Notes: generated by a model from the letters alone, not told the origin. 35,310 nt of DNA from an uncultured Roseburia sp. (GCA_947567625.1 CANONN010000037.1:1-35310), one strand, 5' to 3'. Counted from the first letter of the stretch, positions 16,710 to 25,367 are shown. Translations and numbers: made by a program.

Positions 16710-18479
16710 TTACTTTTTAAACTGGGAATAATAAATTTCCTGATATACCTCACAACCCCTTAACAGCTCCTCATGGCGCCCGATACCGACAACCCTGCCG
16801 TCGTCGAGCACGACGATCTTGTCCGCCTGCTGTATGGACGCCGCCCGCTGTGAGACAATAAATACCGTCATCCCCCACGGATTTCCCGCAATCGCCTTGC
16901 GCAGTGCGGCGTCCGTGGCATAGTCAAGCGCCGACGCGCTGTCGTCCAAGATCAGTATCCTTGGCTTTCTCACGAGAGCCCGCGCAATCGTAAGACGCTG
17001 CCGCTGTCCGCCGGAAAGATTTCTTCCCCCCTGCTCGATCATAAAATCAAGTTTTCCATCCTTGGTTTCCACAAATTCTTTTGCCTGAGATATGGACAGC
17101 GCTTCCCAGATTTCTTCATCGGTTGCGTCCAAATTACCCCATCTCATATTCTCCCTGATACTTCCCTTAAACAAGACCGCTTTCTGCGGCACAACACCGA
17201 TCTTTTCGCGCAGCTTTTCCATACCGTATTCTCTGACGTCAACACCGTCCACCATCACGCTTCCCGCTGTCGCCTCATAAAACCGCGGTATCAAATTGAC
17301 AAGCGACGATTTGCCGGAACCGGTACCGCCGATAATTCCTACGGTCTCTCCCGGCCGCACCGAAAAATCAATATCCGTCAAAGACTCGTCTCCCGCGCCC
17401 GCGTAAGTCAACCCGACATGAGAAAATGCCACGCACTCCTCCTCGTGCGGCAAAGACTGTGGATTCACCGCAAGAGCCACATCCTCTTTTATCCCCGGCT
17501 TTGTCTGCCGCTCCTCGTTTGAGCGCTCCCGGATAGAAGGTTCTGTCTCAAATACCGCCGCAATACGGTTGCCGCAGGCAATGGACTTATTGATGTGTAT
17601 CACCAGATTGGCCAGCTTCACAAGCTCTACCAGAATCTGAGACATATAGTTGACCAACGCCACCACCTGGCCCTGGGTGATATGGCCAAATTCTACCCGC
17701 CATGCGCCGATTAAAATAAGCGCAATGATCGCTCCATTTACAATCACATAGGTCAGCGGATTCATTAACGCCGAGATTTTGCCCACATAGAGCTGTGCGC
17801 GTGTCAAAATATCGTTGCTGGCACTGTAAGCTTCTTTTTCACTTTCTTCTTTATTAAATGCGCGGATTACACGGATACCGGTAAGATTTTCCCGCGTAAT
17901 CCCGAGCACCTTATCCAGCGCCGCCTGCACTTTTTTATACAAAGGGACACTGACCAGCATCACCCCAAACACCACGACGGAAAGCAGCGGTATCGCCACG
18001 ACAAATACCAACGCCGCCTTTACATCGATCGTAAATGCCATGATCATGGCCCCGAAAACGATAAACGGAGAACGCAAAAACAGGCGCAGCACAAGATTCA
18101 CCCCGTTCTGCACCTGATTGACATCGCTCGTCATACGGGTGATCAATGTGGACGTTCCCACTGTATCCATCTCCGAATAAGAGAGGCTTTCAATATGAGC
18201 AAACAAGGCCCGGCGCAGCCCCGTGGCGAAGCCAACGGCCGCCTTGGCCGCGAAGTACTGGGCGGTAATCGAGCAGACTAAACCGACAACAGCCAGCAAG
18301 ATCAACACCATACACATATTGCGGATATAGCCGCCGTCCGCCCTGTTGACCCCCGTGTCGATGATGGCAGCCATCACCAGAGGCACGATCAACTCAAATG
18401 TCGCCTCCAACAGCTTAAACAGCGGTCCCAGCACGCTTTCTTTTTTATAATCCCGCAGATAAATCAGTAACTTCTTCAC
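16710..18479 (-). CDS. ABC exporter half-transporter, first subunit
   Basis: Type I (MdlA-like) ABC exporter half of 589 residues: six membrane helices (about 20-300) and a nucleotide-binding domain with Walker A GGTGSGKS (384-391), canonical signature LSGGQ (488-492) and Walker B ILDDSAS, in which Asp513 replaces the catalytic Glu. The start is GTG at 18479. Its ribosome binding site, GAGGA, 7 nt upstream, lies in the last unit of the 58-bp tandem array, so the array forms this gene's translation start region. It pairs with the next gene as a heterodimer. Confidence 0.93.
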   Translation of the reverse strand: MKKLLIYLRDYKKESVLGPLFKLLEATFELIVPLVMAAIIDTGVNRADGGYIRNMCMVLILLAVVGLVCSITAQYFAAKAAVGFATGLRRALFAHIESLSYSEMDTVGTSTLITRMTSDVNQVQNGVNLVLRLFLRSPFIVFGAMIMAFTIDVKAALVFVVAIPLLSVVVFGVMLVSVPLYKKVQAALDKVLGITRENLTGIRVIRAFNKEESEKEAYSASNDILTRAQLYVGKISALMNPLTYVIVNGAIIALILIGAWRVEFGHITQGQVVALVNYMSQILVELVKLANLVIHINKSIACGNRIAAVFETEPSIRERSNEERQTKPGIKEDVALAVNPQSLPHEEECVAFSHVGLTYAGAGDESLTDIDFSVRPGETVGIIGGTGSGKSSLVNLIPRFYEATAGSVMVDGVDVREYGMEKLREKIGVVPQKAVLFKGSIRENMRWGNLDATDEEIWEALSISQAKEFVETKDGKLDFMIEQGGRNLSGGQRQRLTIARALVRKPRILILDDSASALDYATDAALRKAIAGNPWGMTVFIVSQRAASIQQADKIVVLDDGRVVGIGRHEELLRGCEVYQEIYYSQFKK

Positions 18480-18482
18480 GTT

Positions 18483-18878
18483 CTATTCCTCTTTCAGACC
18501 TTTTAATTTTTTCAGCTCCAGTATTGATAACTTCGTCGTCCTATTCCTCTTTCAGACCTTTTAATTTTTTCAGCTCCAGTATTGGTAACTTCGCCGTCCT
18601 ATTCCTCTTTCAGACCTTTTAATTTTTGCAGCCACAGTATTGGTAACTTCGTCGTCCTATTCCTCTTTCAGACCTTTTAATTTTTTCAGCTCCAGTATTG
18701 GTAACTTCGCCGTCCTATTCCTCTTTCAAGCCCTTTAATTTTTGCAGCCCCAATATCAGCAACTTCGTCGTCCTATTCCTCTTTCAAGCCCTTTAATTTT
18801 TGCAACCCCAATATCAGTAACTTCGTCGTCCTATTCCTCTTTCAGGCCCTTTAATTTTTGCAGCCCAAGTATGACAAC
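18483..18878 (-). repeat. 58-bp tandem array at a gene junction
   Basis: Six complete 58-bp units run without spacers from 18483 to 18830 (starts 18483, 18541, 18599, 18657, 18715, 18773). The template-like seventh is the 3' end of the DUF368 gene from 18831. Each unit carries the coding end of DUF368 (reading LGLQKLKGLKEE plus stop in one frame) fused to a decayed version of the start of the ABC gene. Units 2 and 4 are identical. Units 5 and 6, nearest DUF368, resemble that gene most; units 1-4 form a second subtype. The 58-bp period is not a multiple of three, and every unit ends in the TAG. No unique spacers exist, so this is not CRISPR. Confidence 0.95.
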
Positions 18879-19709
18879 GCCGCCGATGATAAAAAAGATT
18901 ATATTGAAATCGTGAACCGACAACGCCGCCTGCGGCGTCTCTAACGTCGTAGGCCCCATAATCACCGCATATATGGAACCGATCATCAAACCAAGAATCA
19001 GATAGATCGTCTGCGCGCGAAAACTCTCCAATGCCTTGCGAATCGCTTTCACCACACCGAATATTCCCACAAGTACACCGCACCCGAAAATAAATACGAT
19101 CGGGAATACGCTGAAATTTAGATGAAGCAATTCCTTGATGGCGCTAATAATCGGAAGATAGAGCCCCATAATCAGTAAAATCGTAGAACCGGAAATCCCC
19201 GGCAGCACCATTGCGGAGATTGCGATCATACCTGCCAAAAACACCATAATTCCCAATGAAAGATTCAGATGTTCCAGGCTCACCCCCTCACCGCCGCCTG
19301 CCGGATTAAAATAGGTAATCAGACATACGGCCGCAATACCCAAAATCGAAAACAGAGCTCCCGCTTTTTTCTCCTGGAGCGCCGTTCTCTCCTCCCAGGC
19401 AACCACCGGTATGGCAAAGATAATAAAGCCAATAAAAAGAGAACTGATCGCATAAATATGTTTCTCAAACACACTCGTCAATACCAGAATCGCCGAAACC
19501 ATACCGATCACCCAGCCGATGCCAAGCTTAATCAAAAACTTCAGCGCATTTTTTTTCTTTTCCAGGCTGCCGGTGAGCAGATCGTCCACAGAACCGATAA
19601 ACTGATCGTAAAATCCCATCAAAAATGCTACCGTTCCCCCCGAAACACCCGGCACACTGTCCGCCAGCGCCATACAAAATCCCTGAAACATCTGTAAAAT
19701 GACTTTCAT
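18831..19709 (-). CDS. DUF368 polyprenyl-phosphate transporter family protein
   Basis: Multi-pass membrane protein of 292 residues. DUF368 (PopT) proteins have been characterised as translocases that recycle undecaprenyl phosphate across the membrane for wall synthesis. Two internally repeated signatures, PGVSGGT (20-26) and PGISGST (170-176), mark the two halves of the fold. ATG 19709 has GGAGG at 6 nt; an upstream TTG is too close to it. Promoter at 19784-19813. The last 16 codons are the source of the 58-bp tandem array. The following genes (ABC exporter, acyltransferase, esterase) suggest an envelope-related operon. Confidence 0.92.
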   Translation of the reverse strand: MKVILQMFQGFCMALADSVPGVSGGTVAFLMGFYDQFIGSVDDLLTGSLEKKKNALKFLIKLGIGWVIGMVSAILVLTSVFEKHIYAISSLFIGFIIFAIPVVAWEERTALQEKKAGALFSILGIAAVCLITYFNPAGGGEGVSLEHLNLSLGIMVFLAGMIAISAMVLPGISGSTILLIMGLYLPIISAIKELLHLNFSVFPIVFIFGCGVLVGIFGVVKAIRKALESFRAQTIYLILGLMIGSIYAVIMGPTTLETPQAALSVHDFNIIFFIIGGVVILGLQKLKGLKEE

Positions 19710-19783
19710 TTCCAACCTCCGTCTTACATCCTATCCATTACTCTTTTAACAATTCTTCTATTTCATACGCCCGTGCTTTTGGT

Positions 19784-19813
19784 ATTATAACCCATACCGA
19801 TTTCATTTGTCCA
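19784..19813 (-). promoter_or_regulatory. Promoter of DUF368-ABC operon
   Basis: TGGACA (19808-19813) and TATAAT (19784-19789) are 18 nt apart on the minus strand, about 75 nt before the DUF368 start. The gene-free stretch 19710-20112 otherwise holds repeat copy B, a fragment of a further copy near 19974-19990 and the tRNA terminator. Confidence 0.65.
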
Positions 19814-19841
19814 TCATTTTCCATTTTTTCGTAAACGCATC

Positions 19842-19942
19842 GTAACAGTTCAGCCTGCAACTGCGCACTTGCTGCGCAGTTAGCAGCCAGTACTGCTGAA
19901 TAGCAGGGAAGCCGCTCCTTTGCCGCAGGCAAACTTTAATGG
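19842..19942 (-). repeat. Palindromic dispersed repeat, copy B
   Basis: The core 9-bp-arm hairpin is perfect here (AACTGCGCA, GCAAG loop, TGCGCAGTT; minus orientation). Similarity with copy C extends upstream for about 40 bp more, through a second small palindrome (TTTGCC tgc GGCAAA). An imperfect inverted arm of its end lies at 19974-19990 (13 of 17 positions match 19835-19851 in reverse), so the copy sits inside a loose inverted repeat. Confidence 0.85.
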
Positions 19943-20070
19943 AGCAGATTCCGTAACAAGGAAGCAGAAGAATGAACGGTTACAACGCATATATTCTTTC
20001 GTTCCAAGGCTGAATGATTGCAGCGCCTAGATGCGATCTTTTTTTGATTTTTAAATATATTTATACACGC

Positions 20071-20104
20071 AAATAACGCGAAACTGACTTTTATCCGTTT
20101 CGCG
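20071..20104 (-). terminator. Terminator after tRNA-Leu
   Basis: An 8-bp stem CGCGAAAC/GTTTCGCG (20077-20084 with 20097-20104), then TTATTT on the minus strand, 9 nt past the tRNA 3' end. Confidence 0.7.
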
Positions 20105-20112
20105 CTCTTCAG

Positions 20113-20195
20113 TGCAGGAGATGGGACTTGAACCCACACATAGTCACCTACGTCAGATTTTGAGTCTGATGCGTCTGCCATTCCGCCACTCCTGC
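20113..20195 (-). tRNA. tRNA-Leu (anticodon CAA)
   Basis: The minus strand folds as a class II tRNA: acceptor GCAGGAG/CTCCTGC with discriminator A, anticodon stem TCAGA/TCTGA around loop CTCAAAA (anticodon CAA, reads UUG), long variable arm CGTAG-GTGA-CTATG and T-arm GGGTTCAAGTCCC. CCA is not encoded. An AT-rich region with a TATAAT lies about 30 nt upstream, without a well-spaced -35. Confidence 0.97.
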
Positions 20196-20291
20196 TGATT
20201 ATCCTTGTTCTAACTCTGTCGAACAAACATTATATTACTATAATCGCGATAAAATTACAAGTACTTTTTTATTTTTCTTAAAACTTTGCTT

Positions 20292-21299
20292 TTATCTTTG
20301 GTTCCTTCTGTTCCCCGAAACAATTTCCGGCGTGATAGATTTTTCCCGGCCCTCTTCCTCCAATTCCTCCCGGATGCGCGCCACCTCCTCGCTTGTACAG
20401 CCCGAATATAACAGAATCTTATCCTCCGTTTCCCCTGCTTCCAGCATACGCGCGACAAGGCTCCTGTTTTGTTTCCTGCGCCCCTCTTCCAGACCGGTCC
20501 GGTGCCCCTCCTCTAATCCGATCTGACGCCCGCGTTCCAGCATCCGGTCCACTTCCAGCTCCAATACTTTTCCGCCCATAACAACATCACCTATCCTTTT
20601 CCGTGCGGCCTCTTCCCGCCGCAGCATATAGTCCGAGATTTCTTTTGTCAATTCCACAAGCCGCAGGTACAGGTCTGCCGTTTCCTCATTCAAAAGCAGC
20701 CGCTCCAGCTCGCCGCGGATCGCCTCATACTCCCCGGCCAGCTCCTGTAACCGTTTCGGCTTCTGCCCAATCCCCGGCAGTTCCTTTTCATACCGCATGA
20801 TATAGTACGGCAGGAAGAATAAGAGCCTTTTCTGAAAGATCTCATCGCGCGTATATTCCTGCACTTTCACAACAGGGATCTGATACATCATGTGCCTGCC
20901 ATCCGGCATGTTGACCCTTACCTGCAGCTGTGCCGGCGTGTTTTTATTATGGCGCAGGTAGAGTACGCAAGAATGGGGGAAATTGATTTCAAAATAATCC
21001 TCTTTTTCCTGTGCCTGTTCGAGCGCCATCATAAAATCGTACTCGATCATACGGATGCTCATTCTGCAATCCTGGGTACTCTGGCACTCTACATGGTAAA
21101 ATTTATTGCGGATTCCCAGATAAGAGTCCGTAATGATCTCGCCCGATATGGTATGGTGTTCATTGCGGTACTGTTCTATTTTTTCATCCTTGGAATAGGA
21201 GGTCTGGAATACTTCATTGATTACAGGGATGATCAAGCTTGGCATCCGCTCTAACATGGTGCGGAATACATCGTCAAATATGGTATTGTTTTCACTCAT
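20292..21299 (-). CDS. Rpn-family PD-(D/E)XK nuclease / putative transposase-like protein
   Basis: A 335-residue protein of the Rpn / PD-(D/E)XK family, which are recombination-promoting endonucleases often mislabelled as transposases. The N-terminal nuclease fold shows Asp58 (ITDSYLG) and Glu71-x-Gln73 (YHVECQS), a Glu-x-Gln variant of the catalytic pair. The C-terminus has the usual GLEEG-type repeats (about 265-285) and a charged helical tail. Promoter-like TTGCAT (21341-21346) and TAAAAT (21319-21324) are 16 nt apart upstream. No terminal inverted repeats or target duplications mark an insertion sequence. It lies between inverted copies of the palindromic repeat. Confidence 0.88.
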   Translation of the reverse strand: MSENNTIFDDVFRTMLERMPSLIIPVINEVFQTSYSKDEKIEQYRNEHHTISGEIITDSYLGIRNKFYHVECQSTQDCRMSIRMIEYDFMMALEQAQEKEDYFEINFPHSCVLYLRHNKNTPAQLQVRVNMPDGRHMMYQIPVVKVQEYTRDEIFQKRLLFFLPYYIMRYEKELPGIGQKPKRLQELAGEYEAIRGELERLLLNEETADLYLRLVELTKEISDYMLRREEAARKRIGDVVMGGKVLELEVDRMLERGRQIGLEEGHRTGLEEGRRKQNRSLVARMLEAGETEDKILLYSGCTSEEVARIREELEEEGREKSITPEIVSGNRRNQR

Positions 21300-21318
21300 T
21301 TGTTTACCTATTATCTTA

Positions 21319-21346
21319 ATTTTAGCAAATTTTATAAGTTATGCAA
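21319..21346 (-). promoter_or_regulatory. Candidate promoter of the Rpn-family gene
   Basis: TTGCAT and TAAAAT separated by 16 nt on the minus strand, 20 nt before the ATG. Confidence 0.5.
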
Positions 21347-21466
21347 CTATCTTATCTGCCCGTTCGGCAAAATTAACGCTATTATCCTTCCTGCCTTTTT
21401 CAACGGCATAATCGACCGCTGCCCCATAATCTATTTTTCTTACCACAATAAAAACGAAATCCGCCC

Positions 21467-21569
21467 CCATTTAAAGTTGCCTGCGCCAAAGAGACGGATT
21501 CCCGGCTATTTGGCACGATTGGCTGCTAACTGCGCAGCAAGTGCGCAGTTGCAGGCCAAACTGTTACAA
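21467..21569 (+). repeat. Palindromic dispersed repeat, copy C
   Basis: The core hairpin (two 9-bp arms, 5-nt loop) is intact and the copy aligns with copy B over about 100 bp. It ends 28 bp before the guaB -35, so it sits just outside the promoter. The rest of 21300-21596 holds only the Rpn promoter; short frames across it are repeat translations. Confidence 0.88.
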
Positions 21570-21596
21570 AATACGTTCTCTGAGTCTTTCTCCTCG

Positions 21597-21625
21597 TTGA
21601 CACTGCGAATGTTTTTTGCTATGAT
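21597..21625 (+). promoter_or_regulatory. guaB promoter
   Basis: A consensus -35 TTGACA (21597-21602), exactly 17 nt, then TATGAT (21620-21625). The leader to the guaB start is about 55 nt and shows no guanine-riboswitch-like core. Confidence 0.9.
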
Positions 21626-21686
21626 ACAAAGAATAACATAATATTACACGAATGTACATAACTGCAAAGAAAGTGAGGAAAAATGA

Positions 21687-23141
21687 ATGGGAACAATAAT
21701 CGGCGACGGAATTACTTTTGATGATGTGCTCCTGGTTCCACAGTATTCAGAAGTGACTCCCAACATGATTCAGACGAACACACATCTCACCAAAAACATC
21801 TGCTTGAATATACCGATGATGAGTGCGGCAATGGACACGGTTACAGAGCATAGAATGGCGATCGCCATGGCACGGCAGGGCGGTATCGGCATCATCCACA
21901 AAAACATGTCTATTCAGGCTCAGGCCAACGAAGTCGATATGGTAAAACGTTCTGAAAACGGCGTCATCACAGATCCTTTTTTCCTCTCTCCCACTCACAC
22001 ACTGCAGGATGCGGAGGAGCTGATGCGCAAATTCCGTATCTCCGGCGTCCCAATCTGCGAATCGGACCGATTGGTTGGCATTATCACAAACCGTGATTTA
22101 AAGTTTGAAAAAGACTTTACCAAAAAAATCAGTGAATGTATGACTTCCAAGGGACTCATCACCGCCAAAGAGGGCATCACGCTGGACGAAGCCAAAAACA
22201 TTCTGGCAAAGGCGCGCAAAGAGAAACTTCCGATTGTCGATGAAAATTTCCATTTAAAAGGATTGATCACAATCAAAGATATCGAAAAACAGATTAAATA
22301 TCCGTTCTCCGCCAAGGACTCGCAAGGCCGTCTGCTCTGCGGCGCCGGTGTGGGAATCACCGGAAACATGATGGAACGCGTGGAAGCTCTTGTCCATGCA
22401 CACGTTGATGTGATCGTGGTAGATTCGGCACATGGCCACTCGAAAAATATTTTGGAGGCCGTAAAGAAAATCAAAACCGCTTACCCCGATTTACAGGTAA
22501 TCGCAGGTAATGTGGCGACCGGCGAGGCAACGCGCGACCTGATCGCCGCGGGTGCGGACGCGGTAAAAGTCGGCATCGGCCCCGGCTCTATCTGTACTAC
22601 CCGCATCGTTGCGGGGATCGGCGTCCCGCAGATTACCGCCATCATGGACTGCTATCAAGTCGCAAAAGAATCCGCTACTCCGATCATCGCCGACGGCGGC
22701 ATCAAGTACTCCGGTGATATGACAAAAGCACTCGCCGCAGGCGCAAACGTGTGTATGATGGGCAGCATCTTTGCCGGCTGTGACGAAGCCCCCGGCACTT
22801 TTGAACTTTATCAGGGCAGAAAATATAAAGTATACCGCGGTATGGGTTCCCTCGCGGCGATGGAAAATGGCAGCAAAGACCGCTATTTCCAGGAGGGAGC
22901 AAAGAAGCTGGTTCCTGAGGGAGTGGAAGGCCGCGTTGCCTACAAAGGCACCGTGGAGGACACAATATTCCAGCTCATCGGCGGAATCCGCTCCGGTATG
23001 GGTTATTGCGGCTGTCAGACCATTGAAGATCTAAAAACCAAAGGCAAGTTCGTAAAGATCTCCGCTGCTGCCCTGCGCGAGAGCCATCCGCATGATATCC
23101 ATATCACCAAAGAGGCCCCGAATTACAGCATTGAAGAATAA
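21687..23141 (+). CDS. guaB: IMP dehydrogenase
   Basis: Oxidises IMP to XMP with NAD, the committed step of GMP synthesis. The 484 residues show the (beta/alpha)8 barrel, two inserted CBS domains (about 95-205) and the catalytic loop [11 protein letters not shown] with Cys303; the flap Arg-Tyr region is present near 400-430. Length is typical. GAGG lies 8 nt before the ATG at 21687. A second ATG at 21683, in another frame, would encode only 12 residues and overlaps the start, so it could compete for ribosomes. The CNNM transporter gene follows after 32 nt without a terminator. Confidence 0.98.
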   Translation: MGTIIGDGITFDDVLLVPQYSEVTPNMIQTNTHLTKNICLNIPMMSAAMDTVTEHRMAIAMARQGGIGIIHKNMSIQAQANEVDMVKRSENGVITDPFFLSPTHTLQDAEELMRKFRISGVPICESDRLVGIITNRDLKFEKDFTKKISECMTSKGLITAKEGITLDEAKNILAKARKEKLPIVDENFHLKGLITIKDIEKQIKYPFSAKDSQGRLLCGAGVGITGNMMERVEALVHAHVDVIVVDSAHGHSKNILEAVKKIKTAYPDLQVIAGNVATGEATRDLIAAGADAVKVGIGPGSICTTRIVAGIGVPQITAIMDCYQVAKESATPIIADGGIKYSGDMTKALAAGANVCMMGSIFAGCDEAPGTFELYQGRKYKVYRGMGSLAAMENGSKDRYFQEGAKKLVPEGVEGRVAYKGTVEDTIFQLIGGIRSGMGYCGCQTIEDLKTKGKFVKISAAALRESHPHDIHITKEAPNYSIEE

Positions 23142-23173
23142 GAAAGATTAATTTTTGTTTGAGGTGAATATTC

Positions 23174-24448
23174 TTGGACTCGGCATCGATATTTCAATTA
23201 ATAATATTAGCAGTTTTACTGTTCCTTTCTGCTTTCTTTTCCTCAGCAGAAACGGCGCTTACGACAGCAAACCGGATGCGGATGCGTTCTCTGGCTGAGG
23301 AGGGCAATGAGCGGGCCAGACGGGTGCTTCGTATTACCGATGATTCCGGCAAGATGTTAAGCGCGATACTGATCGGAAACAACATTGTCAATCTGTCCGC
23401 CTCCTCCATCGCTACCTCCGTCGCGATCAAGCTCTGGGGCAGTGTGGGGGCAGGCATCGCAACCGGAATCCTGACACTGTTGATTCTGATTTTCGGCGAG
23501 ATCTCTCCAAAGACCTTAGCCACCATTCACGCAGACAAAATTGCCCTGGCCTATTCCGGGGTAATTACCTTACTCATCAAGGTATTGACGCCGTTTATTT
23601 ATATCGTCAATAAGTTATCCTTGGGCTTTTTAATGTTACTTCGCGTCAATCCAAACGCAGGCGACCAAAAGATGACGGAACAGGAGCTGCGCACCATCGT
23701 GGACGTCAGCCACGAGTCAGGTGTCATCGAGTCGGAAGAACATGAAATGATCAATAATCTTTTTGATTTCTCCGACGCGCAGGCAAAGGAAGTCATGGTT
23801 CCCCGCATTGATATGACATTTGCCAACATCAACAGCACTTATGATGAACTGATCTCTATTTTCAAACAGGATAAATATACCAGAATTCCGATCTATGAGG
23901 ACACCACAGACAATGTCGTAGGTATTCTGAATATAAAAGACCTGCTCCTTTATGAAGATAAAGAGCACTTTTCTGTGGCAAATATAATGCGAGAACCCTA
24001 CTTTACTTATGAACACAAAAATACTGCCGAGCTGTTGATTGAAATGCGCAAATCCACAATCTCCATCGCAATCGTACTGGATGAATACGGCTCCACCGCA
24101 GGTCTGATTACTCTGGAAGATCTTCTTGAGGAGATCGTAGGTGAAATACGTGACGAATATGATATGGACGAAGAAGATTCGATATTCAAAATGAGTGAAT
24201 CGGAGTATATCGTACTCGGTTCGGCCAATTTGGAGGATATCTGCCAAACATTAGCGCTTCCTTTTGAATCGGAAGATTATGATACGATCGGCGGCTACCT
24301 GATCGGCCTGTTCGACCATGTGCCGTCACCCGATGAATACATTACCACGGATGACGGTATACTGCTTCGCGTAGAGCAAATGGATAAAAACCGCATCGAA
24401 AAAATCTATATCCAAAAGCCGCTTCCTACGGAACCTGCTCAAGAATAA
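23174..24448 (+). CDS. CNNM/CorC-type transporter with CBS domains (HlyC family)
   Basis: Predicted membrane metal transporter; the family is linked mainly to Mg2+ (and Co2+) efflux despite the old 'hemolysin' label. The 424 residues contain a DUF21/CNNM membrane domain (about 1-150, with the SAFFSSAETAL motif at 19-29), a CBS pair (about 205-325) and a CorC_HlyC domain (about 338-415). The start is TTG at 23174, chosen because GAGGTG lies 7 nt upstream. Likely co-transcribed with guaB. Its 3' end overlaps the convergent last gene of the pilus operon by 23 nt. Confidence 0.93.
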   Translation: MDSASIFQLIILAVLLFLSAFFSSAETALTTANRMRMRSLAEEGNERARRVLRITDDSGKMLSAILIGNNIVNLSASSIATSVAIKLWGSVGAGIATGILTLLILIFGEISPKTLATIHADKIALAYSGVITLLIKVLTPFIYIVNKLSLGFLMLLRVNPNAGDQKMTEQELRTIVDVSHESGVIESEEHEMINNLFDFSDAQAKEVMVPRIDMTFANINSTYDELISIFKQDKYTRIPIYEDTTDNVVGILNIKDLLLYEDKEHFSVANIMREPYFTYEHKNTAELLIEMRKSTISIAIVLDEYGSTAGLITLEDLLEEIVGEIRDEYDMDEEDSIFKMSESEYIVLGSANLEDICQTLALPFESEDYDTIGGYLIGLFDHVPSPDEYITTDDGILLRVEQMDKNRIEKIYIQKPLPTEPAQE

Positions 24449-24797
24449 CCGTCCTGTCGTGACATACACGCCCCTCCTTTCCGTTGGGATATGCAAAAAT
24501 CTGGCTGATCCTGGCGGAGAGGAGGCCTTTTTGTATATCCAGACAGGCGATATCTACTTTTAAATCAGCTTCGGCATCCATAGCAACTGCCAACTGCTGC
24601 ACAAAATAGGCAAGCAGTACCTCTTTCGTAAGCCCGCTGTCATCTCTCGCCAACTGCTGCAATGTCTGCTCCCCGGCGGAGGAAAGATTGCTGTGCACCT
24701 CCGTCGCACAGTTAGCTCTCTGTGAAATGGAAAAAGCCATCGCTAATGTGAGCAAACCTAATATCATGCTACTAATCATCATAACCATATTTCTCAT
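24426..24797 (-). CDS. Tad-locus TadE-like small membrane protein
   Basis: A 123-residue protein with an N-terminal hydrophobic helix (about 5-24) and a soluble, probably extracellular part containing two Cys pairs. This fits a minor pilin or TadE-like pseudopilin, though I cannot assign a specific family. ATGAGG lies before the start ATG; here the upstream ATG runs into a stop after two codons, so it serves only as a ribosome binding site. Last gene of the pilus operon; its end overlaps the convergent transporter gene. Confidence 0.7.
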   Translation of the reverse strand: MRNMVMMISSMILGLLTLAMAFSISQRANCATEVHSNLSSAGEQTLQQLARDDSGLTKEVLLAYFVQQLAVAMDAEADLKVDIACLDIQKGLLSARISQIFAYPNGKEGRVCHDRTVILEQVP

Positions 24798-24848
24798 AGT
24801 TTACCTCATATTTATATTTTCACTTGATTCACACCTTTCCTTCTTCTG

Positions 24849-25331
24849 TCAAAGATTCCTCTGCACAGGTATCTGAATACGACAGGCTGTTTTTCTTCTG
24901 CCCTCGTCTATTGCAGACACTTCCACCGTATAAATTCCCGGCTCCTCAAATATATAACCGGTTTGCCCATCATACGGCGTCAGAGGCATAGCGGCCGGAT
25001 TTGTGCAATTTGTGACTGTAATCGGCAATTCATTGCCCGCATAGTCAACCGCCCGTATACAGTCACATAAATCAATCGCTCCGGTCCGCAGGCTGCCCGA
25101 CAGACAGTATGTGATCACTGGTTTTTCACAGACGCCCTCACTCAAATATCCGTCAAACTCCCTATACCCTTCTGGATGTGCCTCTACCCTTCTCACATTT
25201 GCGCCCGCAATGCGTAAAATGCCCTGATTGCCCTTGTCATCTTCTATGCCCCAGAAAATCCACGCCAGCAGTATGCCGGTCATTAGAATTGCCAACAACG
25301 TTTTTCCATAAGTATGTAACATCTGTTCCAT
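24849..25331 (-). CDS. Pilin-like protein with extended extracellular domain
   Basis: A 160-residue protein that begins MEQMLHTYGKTLLAIL and has one helix (about 10-28), then a soluble domain with four Cys and a possible Ig-like beta fold (EEPGIYTVEVSAIDEG). The first nine residues match the operon's pilin (ME-x5-YG). It is probably a minor or tip pilin. The start at 25331 has GGGGGA at 8 nt; the longer frame to 25349 lacks this. Confidence 0.75.
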   Translation of the reverse strand: MEQMLHTYGKTLLAILMTGILLAWIFWGIEDDKGNQGILRIAGANVRRVEAHPEGYREFDGYLSEGVCEKPVITYCLSGSLRTGAIDLCDCIRAVDYAGNELPITVTNCTNPAAMPLTPYDGQTGYIFEEPGIYTVEVSAIDEGRRKTACRIQIPVQRNL

Positions 25332-25367
25332 TGTCCGTATCCCCCGCAACTTTAGTCTAACTGCCCG

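Noticed and set aside
18483-18830. CRISPR-like array
   Set aside because: The 58-bp units are contiguous, with no variable spacers and no cas genes; each unit is a copy of the adjacent gene junction.
19738-19932. 64-residue frame upstream of DUF368
   Set aside because: Its first half is repeat copy B and its second half contains the promoter of the DUF368 operon.
19936-20226. 96-residue frame
   Set aside because: It runs through the tRNA-Leu gene on the same strand.
20292-21299. Insertion sequence carrying the Rpn-family gene
   Set aside because: No terminal inverted repeats at the gene ends and no target duplication; the flanking palindromic repeats also occur away from it.
21300-21641. 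113-residue plus-strand frame before guaB
   Set aside because: It crosses repeat copy C and the guaB promoter; no ribosome binding site.
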